64,000 bases of DNA from Sulfurimonas denitrificans DSM 1251 (GTDB lineage: Bacteria; Campylobacterota; Campylobacteria; Campylobacterales; Sulfurimonadaceae), in contig NC_007575.1 of assembly GCF_000012965.1 (NCBI RefSeq), forward strand, positions 1,798,001 through 1,862,000. Reading direction: 5' to 3'. The notes below the pieces were generated by a model, which searched no databases, was not told the origin of the DNA, and was given only the letters and a program-made list of their open reading frames with translations. Shown piece by piece: positions 43,162 through 51,062 of this stretch. The first letter of the stretch is position 1. Each line of letters starts with the position of its first letter. The translations under genes and the position numbers were made by a program.

Positions 43162-44436
43162 TTACGCAAAAATAAAACGGTTAATCCCATTTTCATACTC
43201 ATGTGCTAGAACCTGATTGTGGGCTTTTAAGATAGAGTCAACAAGATATAATCCAAGTCCAAAACTATTTTTAGAAGGGTTGTCTTTTGTAAAAGGCTCT
43301 ATATAATACTGAAGAGGATGAGCTATACATTCACCCCTGCTCTCAAAGGCTAACTCATGCCCTTTTATAAGAATCTTTACATGTGAATCAATAGAGTACT
43401 TTATGCCATTATCTATCATATTTTTTATAGCTGTTGTATAGAGCCTAAAATTTGCATTTATCTTATGTACCGCATCAACCTCAACAGTTATACTACTTCG
43501 CTCTATCATCGCCATATCTATTGCGCCATCTATTATATCAACAAGCCGATACTCTTTAAAATCTGTTTTATCTCCCATACATGTAACCTCTTCAATGAGA
43601 GCAAACTCATTTACAAGTGACTCAAGACGACCAAATATGGAGCTAAATCTATCTTTTTGTTTTTGTGACTCTAACATCTGAGTTGCAATAGTACCTTTTG
43701 CGATTGGTGTTTTTAGCTCATGCATAATATTTCTTAAAAACAGAGTCCTTGACTCTAGTATAAGATTTATCTTCTCTCTTGTTGCTTCTAGTTCATTTGA
43801 GACAAGTGCTATTTCATCGTGTCCATTTGCCTTAAAAGAGACATTCATATCTCCATCACCATAAAGTGCAATCTTTTTTCTAAGCCTAATAAGAGGTCGA
43901 AGTTTTCTTAAAATCAGCACAAATGAGACAGAAATAATAAAGATTATAACCAGATATGAGTAGGCAACATTCCAGTATTTATATGGTTTTAGCTCTTCAT
44001 CCAAAATAAGTACCGAAGAGGAAGGTGACTGAAGATAGAAGTATATTTTTCTATTAAACTCAAGCATAGTAGCTGTTAAATCTGTTACAATTTGCTTTGT
44101 ATAGAAACCATTTCCAGAGAAAAGCAAAGAGGAATTCACATTTTGAAAATCTTTTTTCTTTAAAATCTTTGCATTTTTTAAAACTATCTCAATATCTTTT
44201 TCATCTTTTTCTAAAACAAAATTGTAAACTGCCAAATTTGCTTCAAGCATAATTTGAGAATCTACTTTTTGTTGATGTTGTTGATATATTTGAGTGATAA
44301 TAGCGTGTTTTGTGAAGATATTGTTTATGTAGTTTTGTTTGTTAAGTTGAAAAAATTTCCAAAATACAACACTCACGCTCACTAAAGTAACAGTGAGCGC
44401 AAATAGAACAGTTATTAAGACGGCATGTTTGCGCAT
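43162..44436 (-). CDS. Sensor histidine kinase
   Basis: This 424-residue kinase has two membrane spans (near 5-28 and 155-175) around a periplasmic sensor of about 125 residues, a HAMP-like linker, the phospho-acceptor H-box RNIMHELKTPIAKGTIA, the N-box IKNMIDNGIKYS and a G-box FGLGLYLVDSIL. It is partnered with the response regulator 26 bp upstream. The layout resembles the ArsS acid-response kinase of Helicobacter, but the signal cannot be read from sequence. Confidence 0.9.
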   Translation of the reverse strand: MRKHAVLITVLFALTVTLVSVSVVFWKFFQLNKQNYINNIFTKHAIITQIYQQHQQKVDSQIMLEANLAVYNFVLEKDEKDIEIVLKNAKILKKKDFQNVNSSLLFSGNGFYTKQIVTDLTATMLEFNRKIYFYLQSPSSSVLILDEELKPYKYWNVAYSYLVIIFIISVSFVLILRKLRPLIRLRKKIALYGDGDMNVSFKANGHDEIALVSNELEATREKINLILESRTLFLRNIMHELKTPIAKGTIATQMLESQKQKDRFSSIFGRLESLVNEFALIEEVTCMGDKTDFKEYRLVDIIDGAIDMAMIERSSITVEVDAVHKINANFRLYTTAIKNMIDNGIKYSIDSHVKILIKGHELAFESRGECIAHPLQYYIEPFTKDNPSKNSFGLGLYLVDSILKAHNQVLAHEYENGINRFIFA

Positions 44437-44462
44437 TGGTTTATCTCCTAAAACAATGAGAA

Positions 44463-45125
44463 CTATTTAAGAAGTTTATATCCAACGCCTCTAACAGATT
44501 CGATTAGAGATTTGTCTCCAAGTTTATTTCTTATTCTACCGACCATAACATCAATACTTTTGTTTGAAGAGTCTTCATTTATAGCATTTACATTATGAAT
44601 CAAATCTTCTCTTGAAACCACTAAACCTTGCTTTGCAATCATATATGAGAGTATGCCAAATTCAGCATTTGTAAGGTCTATGTTTCTTCCGCGATATGTA
44701 ATCATCATCGAAGACATGTCACATTTAAAGTCGCTCTTTGACTCCTCTTTTTGTTGTGATTTTGCTTCATAACGTCTTAAAACTGAGTGGATTCTAGCCT
44801 CAAGTTCTCTGGGATCGTAAGGCTTTGGAATATAATCATCCGCACCAAGTTCTAACGCTTTTACTTTATCTGTTACATCACTTCTAGCTGAAGAGATGAT
44901 TATAGGTATGTCTTGACGCTCACGAATTGCTTCACAAACTTCTAAACCATCCATTCCAGGAAGAGTTAAATCAAGGATAACCAAATCAAATGGTTCCAAC
45001 TTTAAGATACTAACCGCTTTAAAAGGGTCATCTTCTGTAACAACATCAAATCCAAACTGCTGTAAGTACTCCGTAAGAATTTCAGCAAGTTCCAAATCAT
45101 CTTCAATCATTAATATTTTTTTCAT
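44463..45125 (-). CDS. OmpR-family response regulator
   Basis: The 220-residue protein has a receiver domain with acidic pocket IEDDLELA, phospho-acceptor Asp52 in LVILDLTLPGMDG and Lys in IPKPYDPRELEARI, followed by a winged-helix domain (SVRGVGYKLLK). The start at ATG 45125 is preferred; a TTG at 45131 is also possible. It is first in a two-gene operon with the kinase. The ArsR/ArsS type is a reasonable comparison, not proven. Confidence 0.9.
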   Translation of the reverse strand: MKKILMIEDDLELAEILTEYLQQFGFDVVTEDDPFKAVSILKLEPFDLVILDLTLPGMDGLEVCEAIRERQDIPIIISSARSDVTDKVKALELGADDYIPKPYDPRELEARIHSVLRRYEAKSQQKEESKSDFKCDMSSMMITYRGRNIDLTNAEFGILSYMIAKQGLVVSREDLIHNVNAINEDSSNKSIDVMVGRIRNKLGDKSLIESVRGVGYKLLK

Positions 45126-45180
45126 GCTCAAATCTTAACAGAGATCAAATAATAGCTAGTTAATGGTTTTGATTTCATCA

Positions 45181-45696
45181 TTAATTAAGAGACTTTTTCA
45201 AGTCTGTTATAAACTCTGTAATATCGTCATGTAAGGCCTGTAAATCCTCTTCATGCTCCACTTCATCTGCTAATATTTGAGAAACAATATCATAAGTAAC
45301 TATATCTTTATCTCTTGTCATATCAACTAGTGTTGAGTAGATAGATATAGCACACTGCTCGCCTTTGATAGAGTCTTGCAGTATATTTACAACATCAAAG
45401 TGTGTTGGTTCTTCATATCCACAATTTGTATGTGTAAACCAATCTTTTGGATTTAGCAGAGGAGTACCGCCTAGTTGTAAAATTCTGTCCGCTACCATGT
45501 TAGCATGTCTTAGCTCATCTGCTGCATGCTGCGTAAGTTCCGCAATAGCCGCATCTTTCATAATTCCTTTTACAACTTTAGCTTCAATAAAGTATTGATA
45601 ATATGCCAACCACTCATCAGCATAAGCTCTGTTTAATATAGTGATTATCTCACTAATCTCTAAACCTTTGATAATCGAATTTCCAAACTTTGCCAT
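45181..45696 (-). CDS. Ferritin-like (Dps/bacterioferritin-type) protein
   Basis: This 171-residue four-helix protein carries the di-iron ligands as DEWLAYYQY on helix A, HAADELRHANMV on helix B, KGEQCAISIY on helix C and LADEVEHEEDL on helix D. There is no rubredoxin domain, which argues against rubrerythrin. It probably stores or oxidises iron and protects against peroxide. It stands just downstream of the feoAB operon on the same strand with its own ribosome binding site (AAGGAG), fitting iron handling. Confidence 0.82.
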   Translation of the reverse strand: MAKFGNSIIKGLEISEIITILNRAYADEWLAYYQYFIEAKVVKGIMKDAAIAELTQHAADELRHANMVADRILQLGGTPLLNPKDWFTHTNCGYEEPTHFDVVNILQDSIKGEQCAISIYSTLVDMTRDKDIVTYDIVSQILADEVEHEEDLQALHDDITEFITDLKKSLN

Positions 45697-45760
45697 AACT
45701 TACTCCTTAAAGTGTTTTTATCTCTACTAGTATAGTTCTTTGAGTCTTAAATTATAATTT

Positions 45761-47896
45761 TTACTCCAAGAACTTTGTAATATTGTAAGCTATGAAAGCT
45801 AATGAATAAGCTGCTATGGAAGTAAATGTCAAGAGATAAAAGAAGTATTTTATTCCTCCAGCTTCACGTGTAAAGACGACTGAAGCAGCCAAACAAGGCA
45901 GATAAATCATTATTACAACAATAAAAGCAACCGCAGAAGCAAAAGGAATATTTTTTGAAATTATCTCTTTTAGTGAACTATTCTGCTCATCTACATCATT
46001 ACCAAGTGAGTACAAAACGCCAAGTGTTGAAACAACTACCTCTTTAGCAGCGAGTCCCGTTTGAAGTGCTACACTCATCTTCCAATCAAAACCAAGCGGT
46101 GCAAAAATAGGCTCAGAAAACATTCCAATTTGACCTAAATAGCTCTGTTTTAGATGCTCTTGTGCAAAGCTATTTTCAAACTCTCTCTTTTCTTCTTCGC
46201 TTGTTGCGCTCTCTATTTTTGCATCAAAACTCTCTTGTAGCTCCACATTATGTGGATAGTTACTAAAAAACCAGATAAGAATTGAAGCTGCTGCTATAAA
46301 TGTACCAGCTTTTTTTAGATACATCAAAGTCTTTGTAACAACTGTATGCCAAATAAGTTTTAATGATGGAAGTCTATACTTTGGCATCTCCATAACAAAA
46401 GGCTCATCCACACCCTTAAATGCTGTAAGTTTTAAAATCTTAGCAGCTAGCAAACCAATTGCAGCTCCAGTTATATAGATAGCAAATAGGATATTTCCAG
46501 CCATACTCTCAGAAAAAAATGCACCTGCAAAAAGTACGTAAACAGGCAGTCTAGCCCCACAACTCATAAATCCTATGATAAAAAGAGTAAGAAGTCTGTC
46601 TCTATCGTTCTTTAATATTCTAGCTGACATGTAAGCGGGAATCGAGCAGCCAAAACCAGTGACCAGCGGGATAAAAGATTGTCCATGAAGTCCAAACTTG
46701 TGAAAGAAACCATCTAGCAAGAATGCTACTCTTGACATATAACCAGTACTCTCCAAAAGAGCAATACCAACAAAGAGTATCGCTATATTTGGAACAAAAA
46801 GCACAACAGCACCAACTCCAGCTATGACTCCATCTACGATTAAAGAGCGTATATCATCATTTGCAATTGTCGCTCCTACAGTCTCACCTAGCCATGAGAA
46901 AAAGCCATCAATCCAATCCATAGGAATAGAACCTATCTCAAAAGTCAACTGAAAAAGAGACCACATAAAAAACAGAAATATAGGAATTCCAAAAATATTG
47001 TGTATTAAAACAGCATCTATTTTATCTGTTAGCGTTCTCTTCTGTATCTCTTTGGCATATTTTAAAACTTCATGTATCACACCTCTGTTAAAAGCTGCAT
47101 ATTCAGAGGCAAAAGCCTCTTTTATATCATCACTCTCATGGTGGAGTTCTATATGTTTTAGAGCCTCTATAACTAGTGGTTGCAGCTCTGTCCAGATAGG
47201 ATTGTCATGCAACTTTGCATAAGTTTTTTTCTCACCTTTTAAAATATTTATAGCTACATTTCTATAAGAGTTTTCATCTTTGTATTTATGCTTTGCCAAA
47301 CTGCGCACAATCAAAGATATCTCCTCTTCAACTGCTTCACTAAAGAGAAGTTTATTTTCAATTTTTTCACTCTCAAACTCATCTATAAGAGCTTTTATAA
47401 GTGTCTCAATTCCAAATTTTGTAGCAGCGGAGACTTTTATACATGTAATGCCAAGTATAAGAGACATCTGCTTGTCATCTATCTCTATGCCCTCTTTTTG
47501 TGCCTCATCACTCATATTTAAAGCGATAACAATTTTTTTGCCTATACTCATAAGTTCAGCAGTTAATTGGAGGTTTTTCTCTAAGTTTGTAGAATCAACA
47601 ACATTGACAATCAAATCATAATGCTCTTTATAAAGATAATCAGTTGTAACTCTCTCTTCAATAGAGTACTCACTTAGAGCGTAAGTTCCTGGAAGATCTA
47701 CAACAGTAAAATGGTAATCTTTATAGTCAAAAAGAACTTCGCTCTTCTCCACTGTAACGCCTGTAAAATTTCCTACATGTAGATTCGCTTTTGAGATAGA
47801 GTTGATAAGCATGCTCTTTCCAACATTTGGCTGACCAACTAGTGCAATTTTTATATGTTTTGCTGTAATAGGACAGCTTTTTGCTACGCTTTTCAT
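45761..47896 (-). CDS. feoB: Ferrous iron transport protein B
   Basis: This 711-residue protein has an N-terminal G domain (IALVGQPNVGKSMLINS, FTVVDLPGTYALSEYS with the switch region, NVVDSTNLEKNL) and Gate domains with GFGCSIPAYMSARIL and the second LQTGLAAKEVVVSTLG. It imports Fe(II) across the inner membrane. It overlaps feoA by 4 bp, and a Fur-type site lies upstream of feoA. Confidence 0.95.
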   Translation of the reverse strand: MKSVAKSCPITAKHIKIALVGQPNVGKSMLINSISKANLHVGNFTGVTVEKSEVLFDYKDYHFTVVDLPGTYALSEYSIEERVTTDYLYKEHYDLIVNVVDSTNLEKNLQLTAELMSIGKKIVIALNMSDEAQKEGIEIDDKQMSLILGITCIKVSAATKFGIETLIKALIDEFESEKIENKLLFSEAVEEEISLIVRSLAKHKYKDENSYRNVAINILKGEKKTYAKLHDNPIWTELQPLVIEALKHIELHHESDDIKEAFASEYAAFNRGVIHEVLKYAKEIQKRTLTDKIDAVLIHNIFGIPIFLFFMWSLFQLTFEIGSIPMDWIDGFFSWLGETVGATIANDDIRSLIVDGVIAGVGAVVLFVPNIAILFVGIALLESTGYMSRVAFLLDGFFHKFGLHGQSFIPLVTGFGCSIPAYMSARILKNDRDRLLTLFIIGFMSCGARLPVYVLFAGAFFSESMAGNILFAIYITGAAIGLLAAKILKLTAFKGVDEPFVMEMPKYRLPSLKLIWHTVVTKTLMYLKKAGTFIAAASILIWFFSNYPHNVELQESFDAKIESATSEEEKREFENSFAQEHLKQSYLGQIGMFSEPIFAPLGFDWKMSVALQTGLAAKEVVVSTLGVLYSLGNDVDEQNSSLKEIISKNIPFASAVAFIVVIMIYLPCLAASVVFTREAGGIKYFFYLLTFTSIAAYSLAFIAYNITKFLE

Positions 47897-48123
47897 ATCT
47901 TTTCTACCTCTATTAAATCAGCTTCTTTTGCTCTTAGAGCCAGCCTTGTATTACCTACTTTTATCTCTATTGTACTTTTTGCAGGAGCATACTCTAAGAC
48001 TTCTACAATCACATCTTTCATAACACCAAAAGAGATGAGTCTCTGTTTTAACTCTGCATCTGCATTTAGTTTTGTAACTCTTACTACACAAGCTTTTTTA
48101 CATTCACTTAATTTTTTTTTCAT
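47893..48123 (-). CDS. feoA: Ferrous iron transport protein A
   Basis: This 76-residue SH3-like protein reads ACVVRVTKLNADAELKQRLISFGVMKDVIVEVLEYAP and VGNTRLALRAKEADLIEV, the FeoA pattern. It assists FeoB. TATAAT at 48155-48150 on the minus strand and a Fur-like site at 48180-48196 precede it. Confidence 0.9.
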   Translation of the reverse strand: MKKKLSECKKACVVRVTKLNADAELKQRLISFGVMKDVIVEVLEYAPAKSTIEIKVGNTRLALRAKEADLIEVEKI

Positions 48124-48179
48124 TTTTTTATCTTTTATTTTTATCTAGTATTATAAAGTAAAACGCACGTTAATATATA

Positions 48180-48196
48180 ATGATAATAAATATCAT
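48180..48196. promoter_or_regulatory. Fur-box-like site upstream of feoAB
   Basis: ATGATAATAAATATCAT is an inverted repeat with ATGATA/TATCAT arms, matching the GATAATGATAATCATTATC-type Fur consensus. It lies about 25 bp upstream of the feoA -10, so Fur binding would repress iron uptake when iron is plentiful. Confidence 0.6.
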
Positions 48197-48214
48197 ATTA
48201 AATATCGGTTAAAA

Positions 48215-49531
48215 TCAAAAACTATATGAAGCAAACACTCTTATATTTTCCCAATCTCCATCATTACTTCCACTATTTTCTTTGTCGCTGTTTTTAACAT
48301 ATATAGCTGCAATAGTTAGATTTTCATTCGCTTTATATTCAAAACCTAGATTTTGTTCTATTATATGCTCTTTTGCCTGCAAAGAGTTTGCATCTCCATC
48401 AAAATCTCCATAAGCATACATAAAACCAAATTTACCAATTCTATAAGTAATACCCATAACAATGGCTTTTGCATCCCTATCCGCCGTAATAGCATCAATA
48501 ATCATAGAATCCATATTTGTGTACAAGGTTCCTCCTCCAAAACCAGAAAAACTTCTTTTATCCGCTTCTCTTTTGGATTTATTATACGCAGCAGATATAG
48601 CAAAATCTTCAAATATTACAAACTCTGCCATAACGCCATATATGGAAGAGTCTATTGCGCTATCGTGTGATTCTTTCTGATTTAAATACTGTGCGTTTGC
48701 GTGGATAGCATAGTTTTGTGATATAGCTAAGTGGAGTGAAATATCTGCGTAAAGAGAAGAGTTTGCAACATTTCCTGTTGCACTGTTTGGATTTGTATCT
48801 TTTGATATATCATAATACCAAACTCTTGTATCTAAAAATTTTGTAGAGTATGAAATTCCACCAAAATATGTTCCATCATCTCCAGTATCTGACCAATGAT
48901 TTGAAGGAGATAGCTCTGTGTCAACTCCTTGCCATTTTGTTAGCAATCCGCCAGTTAGCATTAACCCTTCATTTTCATAAGTTGCTATATACGCTTCAAA
49001 CGTATTTAAAATCATTCTAATGTCATCGCTGTCTGCTAATGGAGTATCTATTAATTGACGTCCTGCACGAAGATTTAATCCATCGTTTTTATAATTTATA
49101 TAAGCTTGAGAGAGTTCAATATAACTCCCTTTTTCTGAAGATATTTCACTATTTTGTTTTGTATCATCACCTGTTGCAAAATTTATATCTTGTGCGGCTG
49201 TAACCTCCATAGCAGCGTTAAAACCTTTATACTCCGCAAGTTCATATTTTAAAATACCGCCAATGGCAGTTGCATACTGATTTTGGGCTTCATTGCTGTT
49301 ATAACCAGAGTATAACACTCTGGCTTGCCCTGAAATAGTAGAGTCTTTAAAAACATGTTTTGCACGATCAACTGTTGAGACCTCTTTTTCATCAGGTTTT
49401 GAGACATTGTCAATTATACCTCTAATAGAGTGCTCTCTATCTTTTATATTTTGAGATGCTTCTTGTGCAGCATTTGCGTTAATATTAAAAATAAAAAGAG
49501 TGGCAAATGCGCTAAGAACTATTTTTTTAAT
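48215..49531 (-). CDS. Outer-membrane porin with apparent AUU start codon
   Basis: Open frame search from GTG gives 367 residues starting at 49318, but the same frame continues upstream without stop through a clear signal peptide: IKKIVLSAFATLFIF-NINANA then AQEASQN. The only start candidates there are ATT at 49531 or ATA at 49534. AAAGGG lies 9 bp before the ATT, an ideal distance. If the ATT were ATG the protein would begin MKKIVLSAF, a perfect signal peptide. The mature part has beta strands such as GLNLRAGRQLIDTPLADSD and ends IRVFASYSF, an outer-membrane barrel C-terminus; an OprD-like porin is the best guess. The start could be a real AUU, a start-loss mutation or a base error. Confidence 0.7.
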   Translation of the reverse strand: MKKIVLSAFATLFIFNINANAAQEASQNIKDREHSIRGIIDNVSKPDEKEVSTVDRAKHVFKDSTISGQARVLYSGYNSNEAQNQYATAIGGILKYELAEYKGFNAAMEVTAAQDINFATGDDTKQNSEISSEKGSYIELSQAYINYKNDGLNLRAGRQLIDTPLADSDDIRMILNTFEAYIATYENEGLMLTGGLLTKWQGVDTELSPSNHWSDTGDDGTYFGGISYSTKFLDTRVWYYDISKDTNPNSATGNVANSSLYADISLHLAISQNYAIHANAQYLNQKESHDSAIDSSIYGVMAEFVIFEDFAISAAYNKSKREADKRSFSGFGGGTLYTNMDSMIIDAITADRDAKAIVMGITYRIGKFGFMYAYGDFDGDANSLQAKEHIIEQNLGFEYKANENLTIAAIYVKNSDKENSGSNDGDWENIRVFASYSF

Positions 49532-49565
49532 TATTTTTAACCCTTTATTAAAAACTTATCCTGAA

Positions 49566-49615
49566 TGATAATCAATATCAACTTACATATAACTTAATAT
49601 TGATAACTCTTATCA
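49566..49615. promoter_or_regulatory. Two Fur-box-like sites between the porin gene and pssA
   Basis: TGATAATCAATATCA at 49566-49580 and TGATAACTCTTATCA at 49601-49615 are near-perfect palindromes of the Fur type. The second has perfect 6-bp arms. They lie 35-85 bp upstream of the porin start and suggest iron control of that porin. Confidence 0.5.
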
Positions 49616-49683
49616 TCTCCCATCTTGTTAAAATTTTATAGTAGAATCTTTTTTTAGATTATTATCTCAATTAAAAGATTATT

Positions 49684-50241
49684 ATGAAATTTTTATACAA
49701 CTCATCATCTCACTTTAATTTAGCAAATATGTTTACTTTTGTAAATATTACTGCTGGCTTGTTAGCTCTCTACTTCATAACTCAGGAGAACTTTTTTCTT
49801 GCAATTATTTTAGCTTGGATTGGCGGAGCTTTTGATATTTTTGATGGAAAAATTGCTAGAAAATATAAACTCTCAAATGAGTTTGGCATACAACTAGATA
49901 GCTTTGCAGATTTTTTAAGCTTTGTGCTTGTTCCCGTATTTCTCATATTTCAAGCCATTTATAGCAGTAGTTTCTCTGGTGTCATGCTTCTTATAGCTGG
50001 AGCCATTAGCGTTTATTATGTAATTTCTGGGCTTAGAAGACTCATAGAGTTCAACATAAACTCAGACGCTGGAGAGGTTAGCAGACACTTTATAGGCGTT
50101 CCTACTCCTCTTGGTGCAATCTTGCTTTGGCTAGTTTACTTAGCACAAACTTATAGTCTAATACCCTCTTTTATAGTTTTTTTCTTAATGGTTGCTATTG
50201 GTTGGAGCTTAAACTCAAAAATAAAAGTACCGCATCCATAA
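49684..50241 (+). CDS. pssA: CDP-diacylglycerol-serine O-phosphatidyltransferase
   Basis: This 185-residue membrane enzyme has the CDP-alcohol phosphatidyltransferase motif D-G-x2-A-R-x8-G-x3-D-x3-D, seen in FDGKIARKYKLSNEFG followed by IQLDSFAD. Spans before and after make a small six-helix protein. It makes phosphatidylserine for phosphatidylethanolamine synthesis. It converges with the DoxX gene, with 2 bp between stops. Confidence 0.88.
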   Translation: MKFLYNSSSHFNLANMFTFVNITAGLLALYFITQENFFLAIILAWIGGAFDIFDGKIARKYKLSNEFGIQLDSFADFLSFVLVPVFLIFQAIYSSSFSGVMLLIAGAISVYYVISGLRRLIEFNINSDAGEVSRHFIGVPTPLGAILLWLVYLAQTYSLIPSFIVFFLMVAIGWSLNSKIKVPHP

Positions 50242-50243
50242 AT

Positions 50244-50627
50244 CTATTTTGAGTTTAGTGCGTACTTTCCACTTCCTAACATAAATATAATAACAGACAT
50301 CATAAGATACAAAAATGGCAACTCAAAAACAGGTGCGCCATGTTTGCCTAAAGAAAACAGAGCTCCTCCATACGCCAAAAAAATCGCAGCTACCATATTT
50401 AGCCCCAGTATTACTGACGCAGCTCTAACATAAACACCAAGTATTATAAATATAGGTATGACAACCTCACCAACATAAACACCATAAGCTAAAAACTGTG
50501 GTGCTCCAGCACTAACTAGAAGATGTTTGACTCCATCAATACCGTTTATAATCTTATCTAACCCATGAAAAAGCATCATAACTCCGACACTAAGCCTTAG
50601 CAGTAATTTTGCAATGTCGTTACTCAT
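50244..50627 (-). CDS. DoxX family membrane protein
   Basis: This 127-residue protein has four membrane spans with LLRLSVGVMMLFHGLDKI at the N-terminus, GVYVGEVVIPIFIILG in the middle and FELPFLYLMMSVIIFMLG near the end, the DoxX/DUF417-like pattern. Its role is uncertain; relatives take part in redox or membrane-integrity functions. It overlaps the small upstream gene by 4 bp. Confidence 0.85.
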   Translation of the reverse strand: MSNDIAKLLLRLSVGVMMLFHGLDKIINGIDGVKHLLVSAGAPQFLAYGVYVGEVVIPIFIILGVYVRAASVILGLNMVAAIFLAYGGALFSLGKHGAPVFELPFLYLMMSVIIFMLGSGKYALNSK

Positions 50628-50821
50628 TTTATCTCCTTAACTTCTCTAAATCTGCAACTTCCAACCAAGATAACCTTAGAATTTTTTATAGCCTCTTTTA
50701 TATATTTAAGCGTTCCCTCTGGATCTGCGTCGCCTACTTCTTGTGCTATTATCTTTAAAATATCACTCTCTGAGGTAACTCTATATACTTTTTCATAGCT
50801 GTATTGTGTCTCTATCTTCAT
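50624..50821 (-). CDS. Small conserved-looking protein of unknown function
   Basis: This 65-residue protein (MKIETQYSYEKVYRVTSESDILKIIAQEVGDADPEG ... VILVGSCRFREVKEIK) has no membrane segment and no motif I recognise. It is coupled to the DoxX gene (ATGA overlap) and preceded by an AT-rich promoter-like stretch, so it is probably real. Confidence 0.6.
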   Translation of the reverse strand: MKIETQYSYEKVYRVTSESDILKIIAQEVGDADPEGTLKYIKEAIKNSKVILVGSCRFREVKEIK

Positions 50822-50984
50822 TTTTTTCTCTTTTTCTCTATCGATTCTCTTTTAAAATTATATAATAATAGCTAAAAATTCAAATATAGCGTAATTATAG
50901 TAGCTACAAACGCCCTATCTACACAATATCAACTTAAACAATTCTAAATATAATTTATTTTACAAAAAAGAGAATATATTTGGG

Positions 50985-50990
50985 TATAAT
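50985..50990 (+). promoter_or_regulatory. Extended -10 (TGGGTATAAT) of the DEAD-box helicase gene
   Basis: TATAAT lies 72 bp upstream of the start, giving an unusually long leader of about 65 bases for this window. The leader contains the hairpin at 51017-51034. Confidence 0.5.
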
Positions 50991-51016
50991 TCGCCAAATA
51001 TTCTAGGGGAAGGTGC

Positions 51017-51034
51017 CATGTCATTAGTGACATG
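51017..51034 (+). promoter_or_regulatory. Leader hairpin upstream of DEAD-box helicase
   Basis: CATGTCA-TTAG-TGACATG forms a perfect 7-bp stem with a four-base loop in the 5' leader, about 20 bp before the ribosome binding site. It could stabilise the mRNA or serve autoregulation by the helicase. Confidence 0.45.
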
Positions 51035-51062
51035 CTTGTATCATCTCCTATCTTAAAGGAAA

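Noticed and set aside
45181-45696. Rubrerythrin for the ferritin-like gene.
   Set aside because: No CxxC rubredoxin domain is present in the 171 residues.
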